A stretch of DNA of 64,000 nucleotides from Bufo bufo (GCF_905171765.1 NC_053389.1:214278624-214342623), one strand, 5' to 3'; positions 22,846-37,683 are shown, counted from the first letter of the stretch. Numbers and translations are program-made. Notes: generated from the letters alone by a model not told the origin.

Positions 22846-25800
22846 CGTCGATTGGCGTCATCTCGCGTGACCCGAGATTTCCTGTGAACGCGCGCACACA
22901 GGCGCGCGCGCTCACAGGAACGGAAGGTAAGAGAGTGGATCTCCAGCCTGCCAGCGGCAATCGTTCGCTGGCAGGCTGGAGATGTGATTTTTTTAACCCC
23001 TAACAGGTATATTAGACGCTGTTTTAATAACAGCGTCTAATATACCTGCTACCTGGTCCTCTGGTGGTCCCCTTTGTTTGGATCGACCACCAGAGGACAC
23101 AGGTAGCTCAGTAATATGTTGCACCAAGCACCACACTACACTACACTCCCCCCTGTCACTTATTAACCCCTTATTCACCCTTGATCACCCCTGATCACCC
23201 CCCTGTCATTGATTACCCCCCTGTCATTGATCACCCCCCTGGAAAGCTCCATTCAGATGTCCGCATGATTTTTACGGATCCACTGATAGATGGATCGGAT
23301 CCGCAAAATGCATACGGACGTCTGAATGGAGCCTTACAGGGGCGTGATCAATGACTGTGGTGATCACCCCATATAGACTCCCTGATCACCCCCCTGTCAT
23401 TGATTACCCCCCTGTCATTGATCACCCCCCTGTAAAGCTCCATTCAGATGTCCGCATGATTTTTACGGATCCACTGATAGATGGATCGGATCCGCAAAAC
23501 GCATACGGACGTCTGAATGGAGCCTTACAGGGGCGTGATCAATGACTGTGGTGATCACCCCCCTGTCATTGATTACCCCCCTGTCATTGATTACCCCCCT
23601 GTAAAGCTCCATTCAGATGTCCGCATGATTTTTACGGATCCACTGATAGATGGATCGGATCCGCAAAACGCATACGGACGTCTGAATGGAGCCTTACAGG
23701 GGCGTGATCAATGACTGTGGTGATCACCCCATATAGACTCCCTGATCACCCCCCTGTCATTGATTACCCCCCTGTCATTGATGACCCCCCTGTAAAGCTC
23801 CATTCAGATGTCCGCATGATTTTTACGGATCCACTGATAGATGGATCGGATCCGCAAAACGCATACAGACGTCTGAATGGAGCCTTACAGGGGCGTGATC
23901 AATGACTGTGGTGATCACCCCATATAGACTCCGTGATCACCCCCCTGTCATTGATTACCCCCCTGTCATTGATCACCCCCCTGTAAAGCTCCATTCAGAC
24001 GTCCGCATGATTTTTACGGATCCACTGATAGATGGATCGGATCCGCAAAACACATACAGGCGTCTCCCTGGAGCCTTCCAGGGGGGGTGATCACCCCATA
24101 TAGACTCCCTGATCACCCCCCTGTCATTGATCACCCCCCCTGTCATTGATCACCCCCACTGTCAGGCTGCATTCAAATGTCCGTAAGATTTTTACGGATC
24201 CACGGATACATGGATCGGATCCGCAAAACACATACGGACATCTGAATGGAGCCTTATAGGGGGGTGATCAATGACAGGGGGGTGATCACCCCATATAGAC
24301 TCCCTGATCACCCCCCTGTCATTGATCACCCCCCTGTCATTGATCACCCCCCTGTAAGGCTCCATTCAGACATTTTTTTGGCCCAAGTTAGCGGAATTTT
24401 TTTTTTTTTTATTACAAAGTCTCATATTCCACTAACTTGTGTCAAAAAATTAAATCTCACATGAACTCACCATACCCCTCACGGAATCCAAATGCGTAAA
24501 AAATTTTTGACATTTATATTCCATACTTCTTCTCACGCTTTAGGGCCCCTAGAATGCCAGGGCAGTATAAATACCCCACATGTGACCCCATTTCGGAAAG
24601 AAGACACCCCCAGGTATTCCGTGAGGGGCATATTGAGTCCATGAAAGATTGAAATTTTTGTCCCAAGTTAGCGGAAAGGGAGACTTTGTGAGAAAAAAAT
24701 AAATAAAATCAATTTCCGCTAACTTGTGCCAAAAAAAATAAATTTCTATGAACTCGCCATGCCCCTCATTGAATACCTTGGGGTGTCTTCTTTCCAAAAT
24801 GGGGTCACATGTGGGGTATTTATACTGCCCTGGCATTTTAGGGGCCCTAAAGCGTGAGAAGAAGTCTGGGATCCAAATGTCTAAAAATGCCCTCATAAAA
24901 GGAATGTGGGCCCCTTTGCGCATCTAGGCTGCAAAAAAGTGTCACACATCTGGTATCGCCGTACTCAGGAAAATTTGGGCAATGTGTTTTGGGGTGTCAT
25001 TTTACATATACCCATGCTGGGTGAGATAAATATCTTGGTCAAATGCCAACTTTGTATAAAAAAATGGGAAAAGTTGTCTTTTGCCAAGATATTTCTCTCA
25101 CCCAGCATGGGTATATGTAAAATGACACCCCAAAACACATTCCCCAACTTCTCCTGAATACGGAGATACCACATGTGTGACACTTTTTTGCAGCCTAGGT
25201 GGGCAAAAGGGCCCACATTCCAAAGAGCACCTTTCAGATTTCACAGGTCATTTACCTACTTACCACACATTAGGGCCCCTGGAAAATGCCAGGGCAGTAT
25301 ATCTACCCCACAAGTGACCCCATTTTGGAAAGAAGACACCTCAAGGTATTCCGTGAGGGGCATGGCAAGTTCCTAGAATTTTTTATTTTTTGTCACAAGT
25401 TAGTGGAAAATGATGATTATTTTTTTTTGTTTTTTTTTCATACAAAGTCTCATATTCCACTAACTTGTGACAAAAAATAAAAACTTCCATAAACTCACTA
25501 TGCCCATCAGCGAATACCTTGGGGTCTATTCTTTCCAAAATGGGGTCACTTGTGGGGTAGTTATACTGCCCTGGCATTCTAGGGGCCCAAATGTGTGGTA
25601 AGGAGTTTGAAATCAAATTCTGTAAAAAATGACCAGTGAAATCCGAAAGGTGCTCTTTGGAATATTGGCCCCTTTGCCCACCTAGGCTGCAAAAAAGTGT
25701 CACACATCTGGTATCTCCGTATTCAGGAGAAGTTGGGCAATGTGTTTTGGGGTGTCATTTTGCATATACCCATGTTGGGTGAGAGAAATATCTTGGCAAA

Positions 25801-27581
25801 AGACAACTTTTCCCATTTTTTTATACAAAGTTGGCATTTGACCAAGATATTTATCTCACCCAGCATGGGTATATGTAAAAAGACACCCCAAAACACATTC
25901 CCCAACTTCTCCTGAATACGGAGATACCAGATGTGCGACACTTTTTTGCAGCCTAGGTGGGCAAAGGGGCCCATATTCCAAAGAGCACCTTTCGGATTTC
26001 ACTCGTCATTTTTTACAGAATTTGATTTCAAACTCCTTACCACACATTTGGGCCCCTAGAATGCCAGGGCAGTATAACTACCCCACAAGTGACCCCATTT
26101 TGGAAAGAAGAGACCCCAAGGTATTCGCTGATGGGCATAGTGAGTTCATGGAAGTTTTTATTTTTTGTCACAAGTTAGTGGAATATGAGACTTTGTATGA
26201 AAAAAAAAAAAAAAAATCATCATTTTCCACTAACTTGTGACAAAAAATAAAAAATTCTAGGAACTTGCCATGCCCCTCACGGAATACCTTGGGGTGTCTT
26301 CTTTCCAAAATGGGGTCACTTGTGGGGTAGTTTTACTGCCCTGGCATTCTAGGGGCCCAAATGTGTGTTAAGGAGTTTGAAATCAAATTCTGTAAAAAAT
26401 GACCAGTGAAATCCGAAAGGTGCTCTTTGGAATATGGGCCCCTTTGCCCACCTAGGCTGCAAAAAAGTGTCACACATCTGGTATCTCCGTATTCAGGAGA
26501 AGTTGGGGAATGTGTTTTGGCGTGTCATTTTACATATACCCATGCTGGGTGAGAGAAATATCTTGGCAAAAGACAACTTTTCCCATTTTTTTATACAAAG
26601 TTGGCATTTGACCAAGATATTTATCTCACCCAGCATGGGTATATGTAAAAAGACACCCCAAAACACATTCCCCAACTTCTCCTGAATACAGAGATACCAG
26701 ATGTGTGACACTTTTTTGCAGCCTAGGTGGGCAAAGGGGCCCATATTCCAAAGAGCACCTTTCGGATTTCACTGGTCATTTTTTACAGAATTTGATTTCA
26801 AACTCCTTACCACACATTTGGGCCCCTAGAATGCCAGGGCAGTATAACTACCGCACAAGTGACCCCATTTTGGAAAGAAGAGACCCCAAGGTATTTCGTG
26901 ATGGGCATAGTGAGTTCATAGAACTTTTCATTTTTTGTCACAAGTTAGTGGAATATGAGACTTTGTAAGAAAAAAAAAAAAAAATCATCATTTTCCGCTA
27001 ACTTGTGACAAAAAATAAAAAGTTCTATGAACTCACTATGCCCATCAGCGAATACCTTAGGGTGTCTACTTTCCGAAATGGGGTCATTTGTGGGGTGTTT
27101 GTACTGTCTGGGCATTGTAGAACCTCAGGAAACATGACAGGTGCTCAGAAAGTCAGAGCTGCTTCAAAAAGCGGAAATTCACATTTTTGTACCATAGTTT
27201 GTAAACGCTAGAACTTTTACCCAAACCATTTTTTTTTTACCCAAACATTTTTTTTTAATCAAAGACATGTAGAACAATAAATTTAGAGCAAAATTTATAT
27301 ATGGATGTCGTTTTTTTTGCTAAATTTTACAATTGAAAGTGAAAAATGACATTTTTTTGCAAAAAAATCGTTAAATTTCGATTAATAAAAAAAAATGTAA
27401 AAATGTCAGCAGCAATGAAATACCACCAAATGAAAGCTCTATTAGTGAGAAGAAAAGGAGGTAAAATTCATTTGGGGGGTAAGTTGCATGACCGAGCAAT
27501 AAACCGTTAAAGTTGTGAAGTGCAGATTTGGAAAAAAGGGCCTGGTCACTAGGGGGGTATAAACCTGTGGTCCTTAAGTGG
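22822..27581. mobile_element. TTAA-family-2 element, left-truncated copy (unit B)
   Basis: It starts at the junction (tgcggcgctcccagg) and so lacks the left terminus, but ends normally at ccttaagtgg/TTAA (27582-27585). It has fewer 191-bp units than copy A (about 23190-24360) and one more ~770-bp fold-back module (two hairpins at 25700-25980 and 26430-26750). Aside from these it is nearly identical to copy A. The first bases read aacgtcgatt, against aacgccgatt in copy A. Confidence 0.88.
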
Positions 27582-27585
27582 TTAA

Positions 27586-27946
27586 GATGAGTTACATAGT
27601 GGCCACTGCTCCCTTTAAGCTGTGTTCTCTCTGATTATGGCAGAAAGTGACGGGATCCCCATCTCTGAAGGTGAGCTTTTTTTTCTCCCTGGCTGTGAGT
27701 TGCCCAATCGCAGCAGAGAGCGTCTGAGAAGGAGACAGCCGTCTCCTCCTCCCTGTACCGATGCTACTAATTAGCATACAGGGCAGGAAAAGTGAACTAG
27801 GGGCACAGCAGGGGAACAGAGCAGCTCATCAAAAAAAGCGCCATGATATCTACTAAAAATGCCCTGCACTGCCAGGTACTAATATTGTAATGTCAGGACC
27901 AGTGAAAGGTCCTCTTTAAAAACATTTATTGCACAAGTATTTACAG
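27586..27946. other. Spacer (unit B)
   Basis: Duplicate of 19544-19914 with a shorter A-run before agcgccatgat. A 61-codon minus-strand frame at 27592-27777 has no family signature. Confidence 0.6.
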
Positions 27947-28892
27947 TACCCATGATGCCATGAAGCTCCTATATATTCCCATACAATATCCATAATGCCA
28001 TGCAGTTCCTATATATTCCCATACTGTTTCTATGATGCCATGGAGTTCCTATATATTTCCATAAAGTTTCCATAATGTCATGCAGTTCTCATATATTCCT
28101 ATATAGTATCCATGATGCCATGCAGTTTTCATATATTTGAATACAGTATCCATGATGCCACCCAGTTCTCATATATCCCCATACAGTATCCATGATGCCA
28201 TGCAATTCCTATGTATTCCCATACAGTATCCATGATGCCATGCAGTTCCTATGTATTCCCATACAGTATCCATGATGCCATGCAGTTCCTGTATACCCCC
28301 ATACAGTATCCATGATGCCATGCAGTTCCTCTATATTCCCATACAGTATCCATGATGCCATGCAGTTCCTATGTATTCCCATACAGTGTCCATAATGCCA
28401 TGCAGTTCCTCTATATTCCCATACAGTATCCATGATGCCATGCAGTTCCTCTATATTCCCATACAGTATCCATGATGCCATGCAGTTCCTCTATATTCCC
28501 ATACAGTATCCATGATGCCATGCAGTTCTCATATATTCCCATACAGTATCCATGATGCCATGCAGTTCCTGTATACCCCCATACAGTATCCATGATGCCA
28601 TGCAGTTCCTCTATATTCCCATACAGTATCCATGATGCCATGCAGTTCCTCTATATTCCCATACAGTATCCATGATGCCATACAGTTCCTCTATATTCCC
28701 ATACAGTATCAATGATGCCATGCAGTTCCTCTATATTCCCATACAGTATCCATGATGCCATGCAGTTCCTCTATATTCCCATACAGTATCCATGATGCCA
28801 TGCAGTTCTCATATATTCCCATACAGTATCCATGATGCCATGCAGTTCCTATGTATTCCCATACAGTATCCATGATGCCATGCAGTTCCTAT
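27947..28892. repeat. 40-bp minisatellite (unit B, ~24 copies)
   Basis: Same unit as in unit A, about four copies longer. It contains marker variants such as tgccatacag (near 28681) and atcaatgatg (near 28710) that recur in unit C but not in unit A. Confidence 0.92.
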
Positions 28893-29420
28893 TGTAGTAA
28901 CCTAGAGGGGAGAATCGTGGATGGTCAGTACGTCTCACTGAGAATGTATGCCTCAGTGATATAATTCCCGGAAATAAGTATACCAGTAACATTAGGTTGC
29001 TGGGAGGTTTTCGTTAAAGTGGATTTTGGGTCCGGGTTTTAGGAGTGACCAGAGAGCTTGGGTGGGACAGGTCACTCCCGTACTCCATCCAGGGTTTTCC
29101 TACTGTGTGGTTAAAAAGGGTGTGGGAATCTCAGCTGAGGAGATCAAGTGTGCACAGGCTAAGTAAAGCTGAACAAGCTAAGAGGGAGGACTTGGTTTCT
29201 GAAAGACCCCAGAGAGTGGTGAGACCATATTGTTGTTACCTGATTTGGACTGAACACAGAATGTGGGACTTTATGTTATGCAATGTTTGTGGGCTGAAGA
29301 AAGCTTAAAGCTAAAACTTGGACATGTTTACCTTTGTGTGCTGAAATAAACACTGCCTGTGGTGAAGACTAAACTGACATGCGTGTATGTGTGCACAGTG
29401 ACGGAGTTAAAACCCCCACA
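28893..29420 (+). mobile_element. Gmr1-like 5' LTR, copy B
   Basis: 528 bp with the same ends as copy A. It shares gaagactaaactg with copy C, whereas copy A and the 3' LTR read gaagactgaactg. Confidence 0.9.
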
Positions 29421-29484
29421 ATTGGTGGAGGATGCGGGCACAACGCTCCTAGAAATCGCAGCCACTGGCAGTTGTAGGAGGTAA

Positions 29485-31035
29485 ATGTCCTGGGTAAAAA
29501 CTGCAGCGAAATTACAGTCTGAACATCTAACCATGGTGGATTTAGTAAAGCAATTGGTGCAGGCTAACTTGCTGCAGCAACAGGCTACTGCTCAACAGCA
29601 GAAAGCCCACATGGAGGCTATGCAAGCCCAGCAAGAGACAAATCAGCTACTGATACGACAGATGTCTGTATTGACTGAGGCCGTCAAATCTCAGGAGGAG
29701 GTGAGCCTTCCCCGTCAAAATGGCAGTGTTAAAGCCCAAAAAAATGTGAGGGAAACTTTGCAAAAAATGACACCTGAGGACGAAGTTGAGGCGTACCTGT
29801 CCGTATTTGAAAGGGTGGCAGAAAGGTAGAGTCTCCCACCCGAGCAGTGGGCAGAAGTGTTGGCGCCCTATTTAACAGGAGAACCTCAGAAAGCCTATTA
29901 TGATTTAACCTTGCAAGAAGCTAAAGAATACGGCAAGCTAAAAGCGGAAATTCTTGCTCGGCAGGGGGTGACTGATGCAGTCCGAGCGCAGCGTGTTTAC
30001 AGCTGGGAGTTTTGCCAAGATAAGCCTCCCAGGTCCCAAATGTTCGATCTGTTCCACCTGGTACAAAAATGGTTACAGCCAGAAACATCCTCCCCAGCTC
30101 AAATGGTGGAAAAAGTGGTGATGAACCGGTTCCTCCATACGCTGCCAAAACCCATACAATGTTGGGTTGCCCAGGGAAACCCCCAGACTGCGGACGAATT
30201 GGTGGGCCTCGTAGAAAGGTATATCAGCGTGGAGGACTCCCTGGAAAAAAAAGGGGGGTTGAGACGGCCATATCGCGGCTCTAAGAACGGGACTGGGTTC
30301 CCCAAGAAAGGACCACAACCCGGACCCAACTGGAAAACCCCGGTTAAGGAAAAGTTGGAGACTGGAACCCGAGTCCAGACCGGCCCCATCATCTGTTGGA
30401 GATGTCAGGCTCCTGGACAAATAGCAGCGCACTGCCCTTTGTCTACCGAGCCCATGGAGTGCGGTGTTGGCCAACCATATTCTCTTTTTGCACATCCTGT
30501 GTGCAGTGCAGTGAACCAAGCCCAGGAAGGACCCCGGATGTGCCAAGTGACCGTGAACAGTGTTATAGTGACTGCCCTCTTGGACTCCGGCAGTTTGGTC
30601 ACTTTGATGACGTCCATGGTGCCTCACGTATTAAATCCTGAAAAGCATGTGGGAGTGTTGTGCATCCATGGAGACACACGGGATTATCCTGTCGCTCAGG
30701 TGTCCATAAACACTATGTGTGGTACTGTACTGCATGAGGTGGGAGTGGTGAAGGACTTACTGCACCCGATGATACTGGGAAGAGACTTCCCACTGTTTTG
30801 GGACCTGTGGGCTAACGCTAAGGTCCCGATGAAACTGTCAAGTACTGAGCATTCTAGTTGTGATGTGGTGGGAGAGGTATTGGAGTGTCCTGGGGCTATA
30901 TCAGGGTCTCCATTAGCGGTGATGTTAGGTGAGGATGACGAGGAATTAACCCCTGAGACCGATGTCCTGGATCTTGAGGTGTCTCGGGACAATTTTGGAG
31001 AGGCCCAGCTCTGCGGCGCTCCCAGGTCACACTAA
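29485..31035 (+). pseudogene. Gmr1-like gag-protease, copy B, with nonsense codon and fusion
   Basis: This is the same capsid, zinc-knuckle and protease region as copy A, but codon 115 is TAG (29827-29829), so the frame is cut at VFERVAER and resumes after it. A private change turns MEDL into MVDL near residue 17. The 3' end is the same illegitimate fusion to the TTAA element at 31009-31011. It is non-functional. Confidence 0.9.
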
Positions 31036-34000
31036 CGTCGATTGGCGTCATCTCGCGTGACCCGAGATTTCCTGTGAACGCGCGCACACAGGCGCGCGCG
31101 CTCACAGGAACGGAAGGTAAGAGAGTGGATCTCCAGCCTGCCAGCGGCAATCGTTCGCTGGCAGGCTGGAGATGTGATTTTTTTAACCCCTAACAGGTAT
31201 ATTAGACGCTGTTTTAATAACAGCGTCTAATATACCTGCTACCTGGTCCTCTGGTGGTCCCCTTTGTTTGGATCGACCACCAGAGGACACAGGTAGCTCA
31301 GTAATATGTTGCACCAAGCACCACACTACACTACACTCCCCCCTGTCACTTATTAACCCCTTATTCACCCTTGATCACCCCTGATCACCCCCCTGTCATT
31401 GATTACCCCCCTGTCATTGATCACCCCCCTGGAAAGCTCCATTCAGATGTCCGCATGATTTTTACGGATCCACTGATAGATGGATCGGATCCGCAAAACG
31501 CATACGGACGTCTGAATGGAGCTTTACAGGGGGGTGATCAATGACTGTGGTGATCACCCCATATAGACTCCCTGATCACCCCCCTGTCATTGATTACCCC
31601 CCTGTCATTGATCACCCCCCTGTAAAGCTCCATTCAGATGTCCGCATGATTTTTACGGATCCACTGATAGATGGATCGGATCCGCAAAACGCATACGGAC
31701 GTCTGAATGGAGCCTTACAGGGGCGTGATCAATGACTGTGGTGATCACCCCCCTGTCATTGATTACCCCCCTGTCATTGATTACCCCCCTGTAAAGCTCC
31801 ATTCAGATGTCCGCATGATTTTTACGGATCCACTGATAGATGGATCGGATCCGCAAAACGCATACGGACGTCTGAATGGAGCCTTACAGGGGCGTGATCA
31901 ATGACTGTGGTGATCACCCCATATAGACTCCCTGATCACCCCCCTGTCATTGATTACCCCCCTGTCATTGATGACCCCCCTGTAAAGCTCCATTCAGATG
32001 TCCGCATGATTTTTACGGATCCACTGATAGATGGATCGGATCCGCAAAACGCATACAGACGTCTGAATGGAGCCTTACAGGGGCGTGATCAATGACTGTG
32101 GTGATCACCCCATATAGACTCCGTGATCACCCCCCTGTCATTGATTACCCCCCTGTCATTGATCACCCCCCTGTAAAGCTCCATTCAGACGTCCGCATGA
32201 TTTTTACGGATCCACTGATAGATGGATCGGATCCGCAAAACACATACAGGCGTCTCCCTGGAGCCTTCCAGGGGGGGTGATCACCCCATATAGACTCCCT
32301 GATCACCCCCCTGTCATTGATCACCCCCCCTGTCATTGATCACCCCCACTGTCAGGCTGCATTCAGATGTCCGTATGATTTTTACGGATCCACGGATACA
32401 TGGATCGGATCCGCAAAACACATACGGACATCTGAATGGAGCCTTATAGGGGGGTGATCAATGACAGGGGGGTGATCACCCCATATAGACTCCCTGATCA
32501 CCCCCCTGTCATTGATCACCCCCCTGTCATTGATCACCCCCCTGTAAGGCTCCATTCAGACATTTTTTTGGCCCAAGTTAGCGGAAATTTTTTTTTTTTT
32601 ATTACAAAGTCTCATATTCCACTAACTTGTGTCAAAAAATTAAATCTCACATGAACTCACCATACCCCTCACGGAATCCAAATGCGTAAAAATTTTTTGA
32701 CATTTATATTCCATACTTCTTCTCACGCTTTAGGGCCCCTAGAATGCCAGGGCAGTATAAATACCCCACATGTGACCCCATTTCGGAAAGAAGACACCCC
32801 CAGGTATTCCGTGAGGGGCATATTGAGTCCATGAAAGATTGAAATTTTTGTCCCAAGTTAGCGGAAAGGGAGACTTTGTGAGAAAAAAATAAATAAAATC
32901 AATTTCCGCTAACTTGTGCCAAAAAAAATAAATTTCTATGAACTCGCCATGCCCCTCATTGAATACCTTGGGGTGTCTTCTTTCCAAAATGGGGTCACAT
33001 GTGGGGTATTTATACTGCCCTGGCATTTTAGGGGCCCTAAAGCGTGAGAAGAAGTCTGGGATCCAAATGTCTAAAAATGCCCTCATAAAAGGAATGTGGG
33101 CCCCTTTGCGCATCTAGGCTGCAAAAAAGTGTCACACATCTGGTATCGCCGTACTCAGGAAAATTTGGGCAATGTGTTTTGGGGTGTCATTTTACATATA
33201 CCCATGCTGGGTGAGATAAATATCTTGGTCAAATGCCAACTTTGTATAAAAAAATGGGAAAAGTTGTCTTTTGCCAAGATATTTCTCTCACCCAGCATGG
33301 GTATATGTAAAATGACACCCCAAAACACATTCCCCAACTTCTCCTGAATACGGAGATACCACATGTGTGACACTTTTTTGCAGCCTAGGTGGGCAAAAGG
33401 GCCCACATTCCAAAGAGCACCTTTCAGATTTCACAGGTCATTTACCTACTTACCACACATTAGGGCCCCTGGAAAATGCCAGGGCAGTATATCTACCCCA
33501 CAAGTGACCCCATTTTGGAAAGAAGACACCCCAAGGTATTCCGTGAGGGGCATGGCAAGTTCCTAGAATTTTTTATTTTTTGTCACAAGTTAGTGGAAAA
33601 TGATGATTATTTTTTTTTGTTTTTTTTTCATACAAAGTCTCATATTCCACTAACTTGTGACAAAAAATAAAAACTTCCATAAACTCACTATGCCCATCAG
33701 CGAATACCTTGGGGTCTATTCTTTCCAAAATGGGGTCACTTGTGGGGTAGTTATACTGCCCTGGCATTCTAGGGGCCCAAATGTGTGGTAAGGAGTTTGA
33801 AATCAAATTCTGTAAAAAATGACCAGTGAAATCCGAAAGGTGCTCTTTGGAATATTGGCCCCTTTGCCCACCTAGGCTGCAAAAAAGTGTCACACATCTG
33901 GTATCTCCGTATTCAGGAGAAGTTGGGCAATGTGTTTTGGGGTGTCATTTTGCATATACCCATGTTGGGTGAGAGAAATATCTTGGCAAAAGACAACTTT

Positions 34001-35769
34001 TCCCATTTTTTTATACAAAGTTGGCATTTGACCAAGATATTTATCTCACCCAGCATGGGTATATGTAAAAAGACACCCCAAAACACATTCCCCAACTTCT
34101 CCTGAATACGGAGATACCAGATGTGCGACACTTTTTTGCAGCCTAGGTGGGCAAAGGGGCCCATATTCCAAAGAGCACCTTTCGGATTTCACTGGTCATT
34201 TTTTACAGAATTTGATTTCAAACTCCTTACCACACATTTGGGCCCCTAGAATGCCAGGGCAGTATAACTACCCCACAAGTGACCCCATTTTGGAAAGAAG
34301 AGACCCCAAGGTATTCGCTGATGGGCATAGTGAGTTCATGGAAGTTTTTATTTTTTGTCACAAGTTAGTGGAATATGAGACTTTGTATGAAAAAAAAAAA
34401 AAAATCATCATTTTCCACTAACTTGTGACAAAAAATAAAAAATTCTAGGAACTTGCCATGCCCCTCACGGAATACCTTGGGGTGTCTTCTTTCCAAAATG
34501 GGGTCACTTGTGGGGTAGTTTTACTGCCCTGGCATTCTAGGGGCCCAAATGTGTGTTAAGGAGTTTGAAATCAAATTCTGTAAAAAATGACCAGTGAAAT
34601 CCGAAAGGTGCTCTTTGGAATATGGGCCCCTTTGCCCACCTAGGCTGCAAAAAAGTGTCACACATCTGGTATCTCCGTATTCAGGAGAAGTTGGGGAATG
34701 TGTTTTGGGGTGTCATTTTACATATACCCATGCTGGGTGAGAGAAATATCTTGGCAAAAGACAACTTTTCCCATTTTTTTATACAAAGTTGGCATTTGAC
34801 CAAGATATTTATCTCACCCAGCATGGGTATATGTAAAAAGACACCCCAAAACACATTCCTCAACTTCTCCTGAATACAGAGATACCAGATGTGTGACACT
34901 TTTTTGCAGCCTAGGTGGGCAAAGGGGCCCATATTCCAAAGAGCACCTTTCGGATTTCACTGGTCATTTTTTACAGAATTTGATTTCAAACTCCTTACCA
35001 CACATTTGGGCCCCTAGAATGCCAGGGCAGTATAACTACCGCACAAGTGACCCCATTTTGGAAAGAAGAGACCCCAAGGTATTTCGTGATGGGCATAGTG
35101 AGTTCATAGAACTTTTCATTTTTTGTCACAAGTTAGTGGAATATGAGACTTTGTAAGAAAAAAAAAAAAAAATCATCATTTTCCGCTAACTTGTGACAAA
35201 AAATAAAAAGTTCTATGAACTCACTATGCCCATCAGCGAATACCTTAGGGTGTCTACTTTCCGAAATGGGGTCATTTGTGGGGTGTTTGTACTGTCTGGG
35301 CATTGTAGAACCTCAGGAAACATGACAGGTGCTCAGAAAGTCAGAGCTGCTTCAAAAAGCGGAAATTCACATTTTTGTACCATAGTTTGTAAACGCTAGA
35401 ACTTTTACCCAAACCATTTTTTTTTTACCCAAACATTTTTTTTTAATCAAAGACATGTAGAACAATAAATTTAGAGCAAAATTTATATATGGATGTCGTT
35501 TTTTTTGCTAAATTTTACAATTGAAAGTGAAAAATGAAATTTTTTTGCAAAAAAATCGTTAAATTTCGATTAATAAAAAAAAATGTAAAAATGTCAGCAG
35601 CAATGAAATACCACCAAATGAAAGCTCTATTAGTGAGAAGAAAAGGAGGTAAAATTCATTTGGGGGGTAAGTTGCATGACCGAGCAATAAACCGTTAAAG
35701 TTGTGAAGTGCAGATTTGGAAAAAAGGGCCTGGTCACTAGGGGGGTATAAACCTGTGGTCCTTAAGTGG
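31012..35769. mobile_element. TTAA-family-2 element, left-truncated copy (unit C)
   Basis: Nearly identical to unit B, including the reduced 191-bp array (about 31380-32550) and the extra fold-back module. It ends at ccttaagtgg/TTAA (35770-35773). Small differences from B include a shorter poly-A run at about 34391-34404. Confidence 0.88.
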
Positions 35770-35773
35770 TTAA

Positions 35774-36146
35774 GATGAGTTACATAGTGGCCACTGCTCC
35801 CTTTAAGCTGTGTTCTCTCTGATTATGGCAGAAAGTGACGGGATCCCCATCTCTGAAGGTGAGCTTTTTTTTCTCCCTGGCTGTGAGTTGCCCAATCGCA
35901 GCAGAGAGCGTCTGAGAAGGAGACAGCCGTCTCCTCCTCCCTGTACCGATGCTACTAATTAGCATACAGGGCAGGAAAAGTGAACTAGGGGCACAGCAGG
36001 GGAACAGAGCAGCTCATCTAAAAAAAAAAAAAAAAAGCGCCATGATATCTACTAAAAATGCCCTGCACTGCCAGGTACTAATATTGTAATGTCAGGACCA
36101 GTGAAAGGTCCTCTTTAAAAACATTTATTGCACAAGTATTTACAGT
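35774..36146. other. Spacer (unit C)
   Basis: Third copy of the 0.37-kb spacer, with a long A-run like unit A. No gene is visible. Confidence 0.6.
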
Positions 36147-37091
36147 ACCCATGATGCCATGAAGCTCCTATATATTCCCATACAATATCCATAATGCCAT
36201 GCAGTTCCTATATATTCCCATACTGTTTCTATGATGCCATGGAGTTCCTATATATTTCCATAAAGTTTCCATAATGTCATGCAGTTCTCATATATTCCTA
36301 TATAGTATCCATGATGCCATGCAGTTTTCATATATTTGAATACAGTATCCATGATGCCACCCAGTTCTCATATATCCCCATACAGTATCCATGATGCCAT
36401 GCAATTCCTATGTATTCCCATACAGTATCCATGATGCCATGCAGTTCCTATGTATTCCCATACAGTATCCATGATGCCATGCAGTTCCTGTATACCCCCA
36501 TACAGTATCCATGATGCCATGCAGTTCCTCTATATTCCCATACAGTATCCATGATGCCATGCAGTTCCTATGTATTCCCATACAGTGTCCATAATGCCAT
36601 GCAGTTCCTCTATATTCCCATACAGTATCCATGATGCCATGCAGTTCCTCTATATTCCCATACAGTATCCATGATGCCATGCAGTTCCTCTATATTCCCA
36701 TACAGTATCCATGATGCCATGCAGTTCTCATATATTCCCATACAGTATCCATGATGCCATGCAGTTCCTGTATACCCCCATACAGTATCCATGATGCCAT
36801 GCAGTTCCTCTATATTCCCATACAGTATCCATGATGCCATGCAGTTCCTCTATATTCCCATACAGTATCCATGATGCCATACAGTTCCTCTATATTCCCA
36901 TACAGTATCAATGATGCCATGCAGTTCCTCTATATTCCCATACAGTATCCATGATGCCATGCAGTTCCTCTATATTCCCATACAGTATCCATGATGCCAT
37001 GCAGTTCTCATATATTCCCATACAGTATCCATGATGCCATGCAGTTCCTATGTATTCCCATACAGTATCCATGATGCCATGCAGTTCCTAT
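36147..37091. repeat. 40-bp minisatellite (unit C, ~24 copies)
   Basis: It is virtually identical to unit B in order and variants. It ends in ...cagttccTAT, where CTAT (37088-37091) is the left copy of the Gmr1-like target duplication. Confidence 0.92.
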
Positions 37092-37619
37092 TGTAGTAAC
37101 CTAGAGGGGAGAATCGTGGATGGTCAGTACGTCTCACTGAGAATGTATGCCTCAGTGATATAATTCCCGGAAATAAGTATACCAGTAACATTAGGTTGCT
37201 GGGAGGTTTTCGTTAAAGTGGATTTTGGGTCCGGGTTTTAGGAGTGACCAGAGAGCTTGGGTGGGACAGGTCACTCCCGTACTCCATCCAGGGTTTTCCT
37301 ACTGTGTGGTTAAAAAGGGTGTGGGAATCTCAGCTGAGGAGATCAAGTGTGCACAGGCTAAGTAAAGCTGAACAAGCTAAGAGGGAGGACTTGGTTTCTG
37401 AAAGACCCCAGAGAGTGGTGAGACCATATTGTTGTTACCTGATTTGGACTGAACACAGAATGTGGGACTTTATGTTATGCAATGTTTGTGGGCTGAAGAA
37501 AGCTTAAAGCTAAAACTTGGACATGTTTACCTTTGTGTGCTGAAATAAACACTGCCTGTGGTGAAGACTAAACTGACATGCGTGTATGTGTGCACAGTGA
37601 CGGAGTTAAAACCCCCACA
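37092..37619 (+). promoter_or_regulatory. 5' LTR of the full-length Gmr1-like element
   Basis: 528 bp, TG...CA ends. The polyadenylation signal AATAAA is at 37544-37549, and a TTAAAAAGG stretch near 37310 is the best TATA-like candidate. The LTR would hold the promoter (inference from the family). Confidence 0.9.
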
Positions 37620-37642
37620 ATTGGTGGAGGATGCGGGCACAA
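37620..37642 (+). promoter_or_regulatory. Primer-binding site candidate
   Basis: Immediately after the LTR (offset of two bases) the sequence reads tggtggaggatgcgggca. The leading TGG is what pairing with a tRNA CCA end requires. I cannot assign the tRNA. Copy A has tcggtgg, which breaks the TGG. Confidence 0.6.
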
Positions 37643-37683
37643 CGCTCCTAGAAATCGCAGCCACTGGCAGTTGTAGGAGGTAA

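Noticed and set aside
22819..31011. Block triplication as a pure assembly artefact
   Set aside because: Not fully excluded, but the units differ in length, array copy number and point changes in a consistent nested pattern, which favours real duplication.
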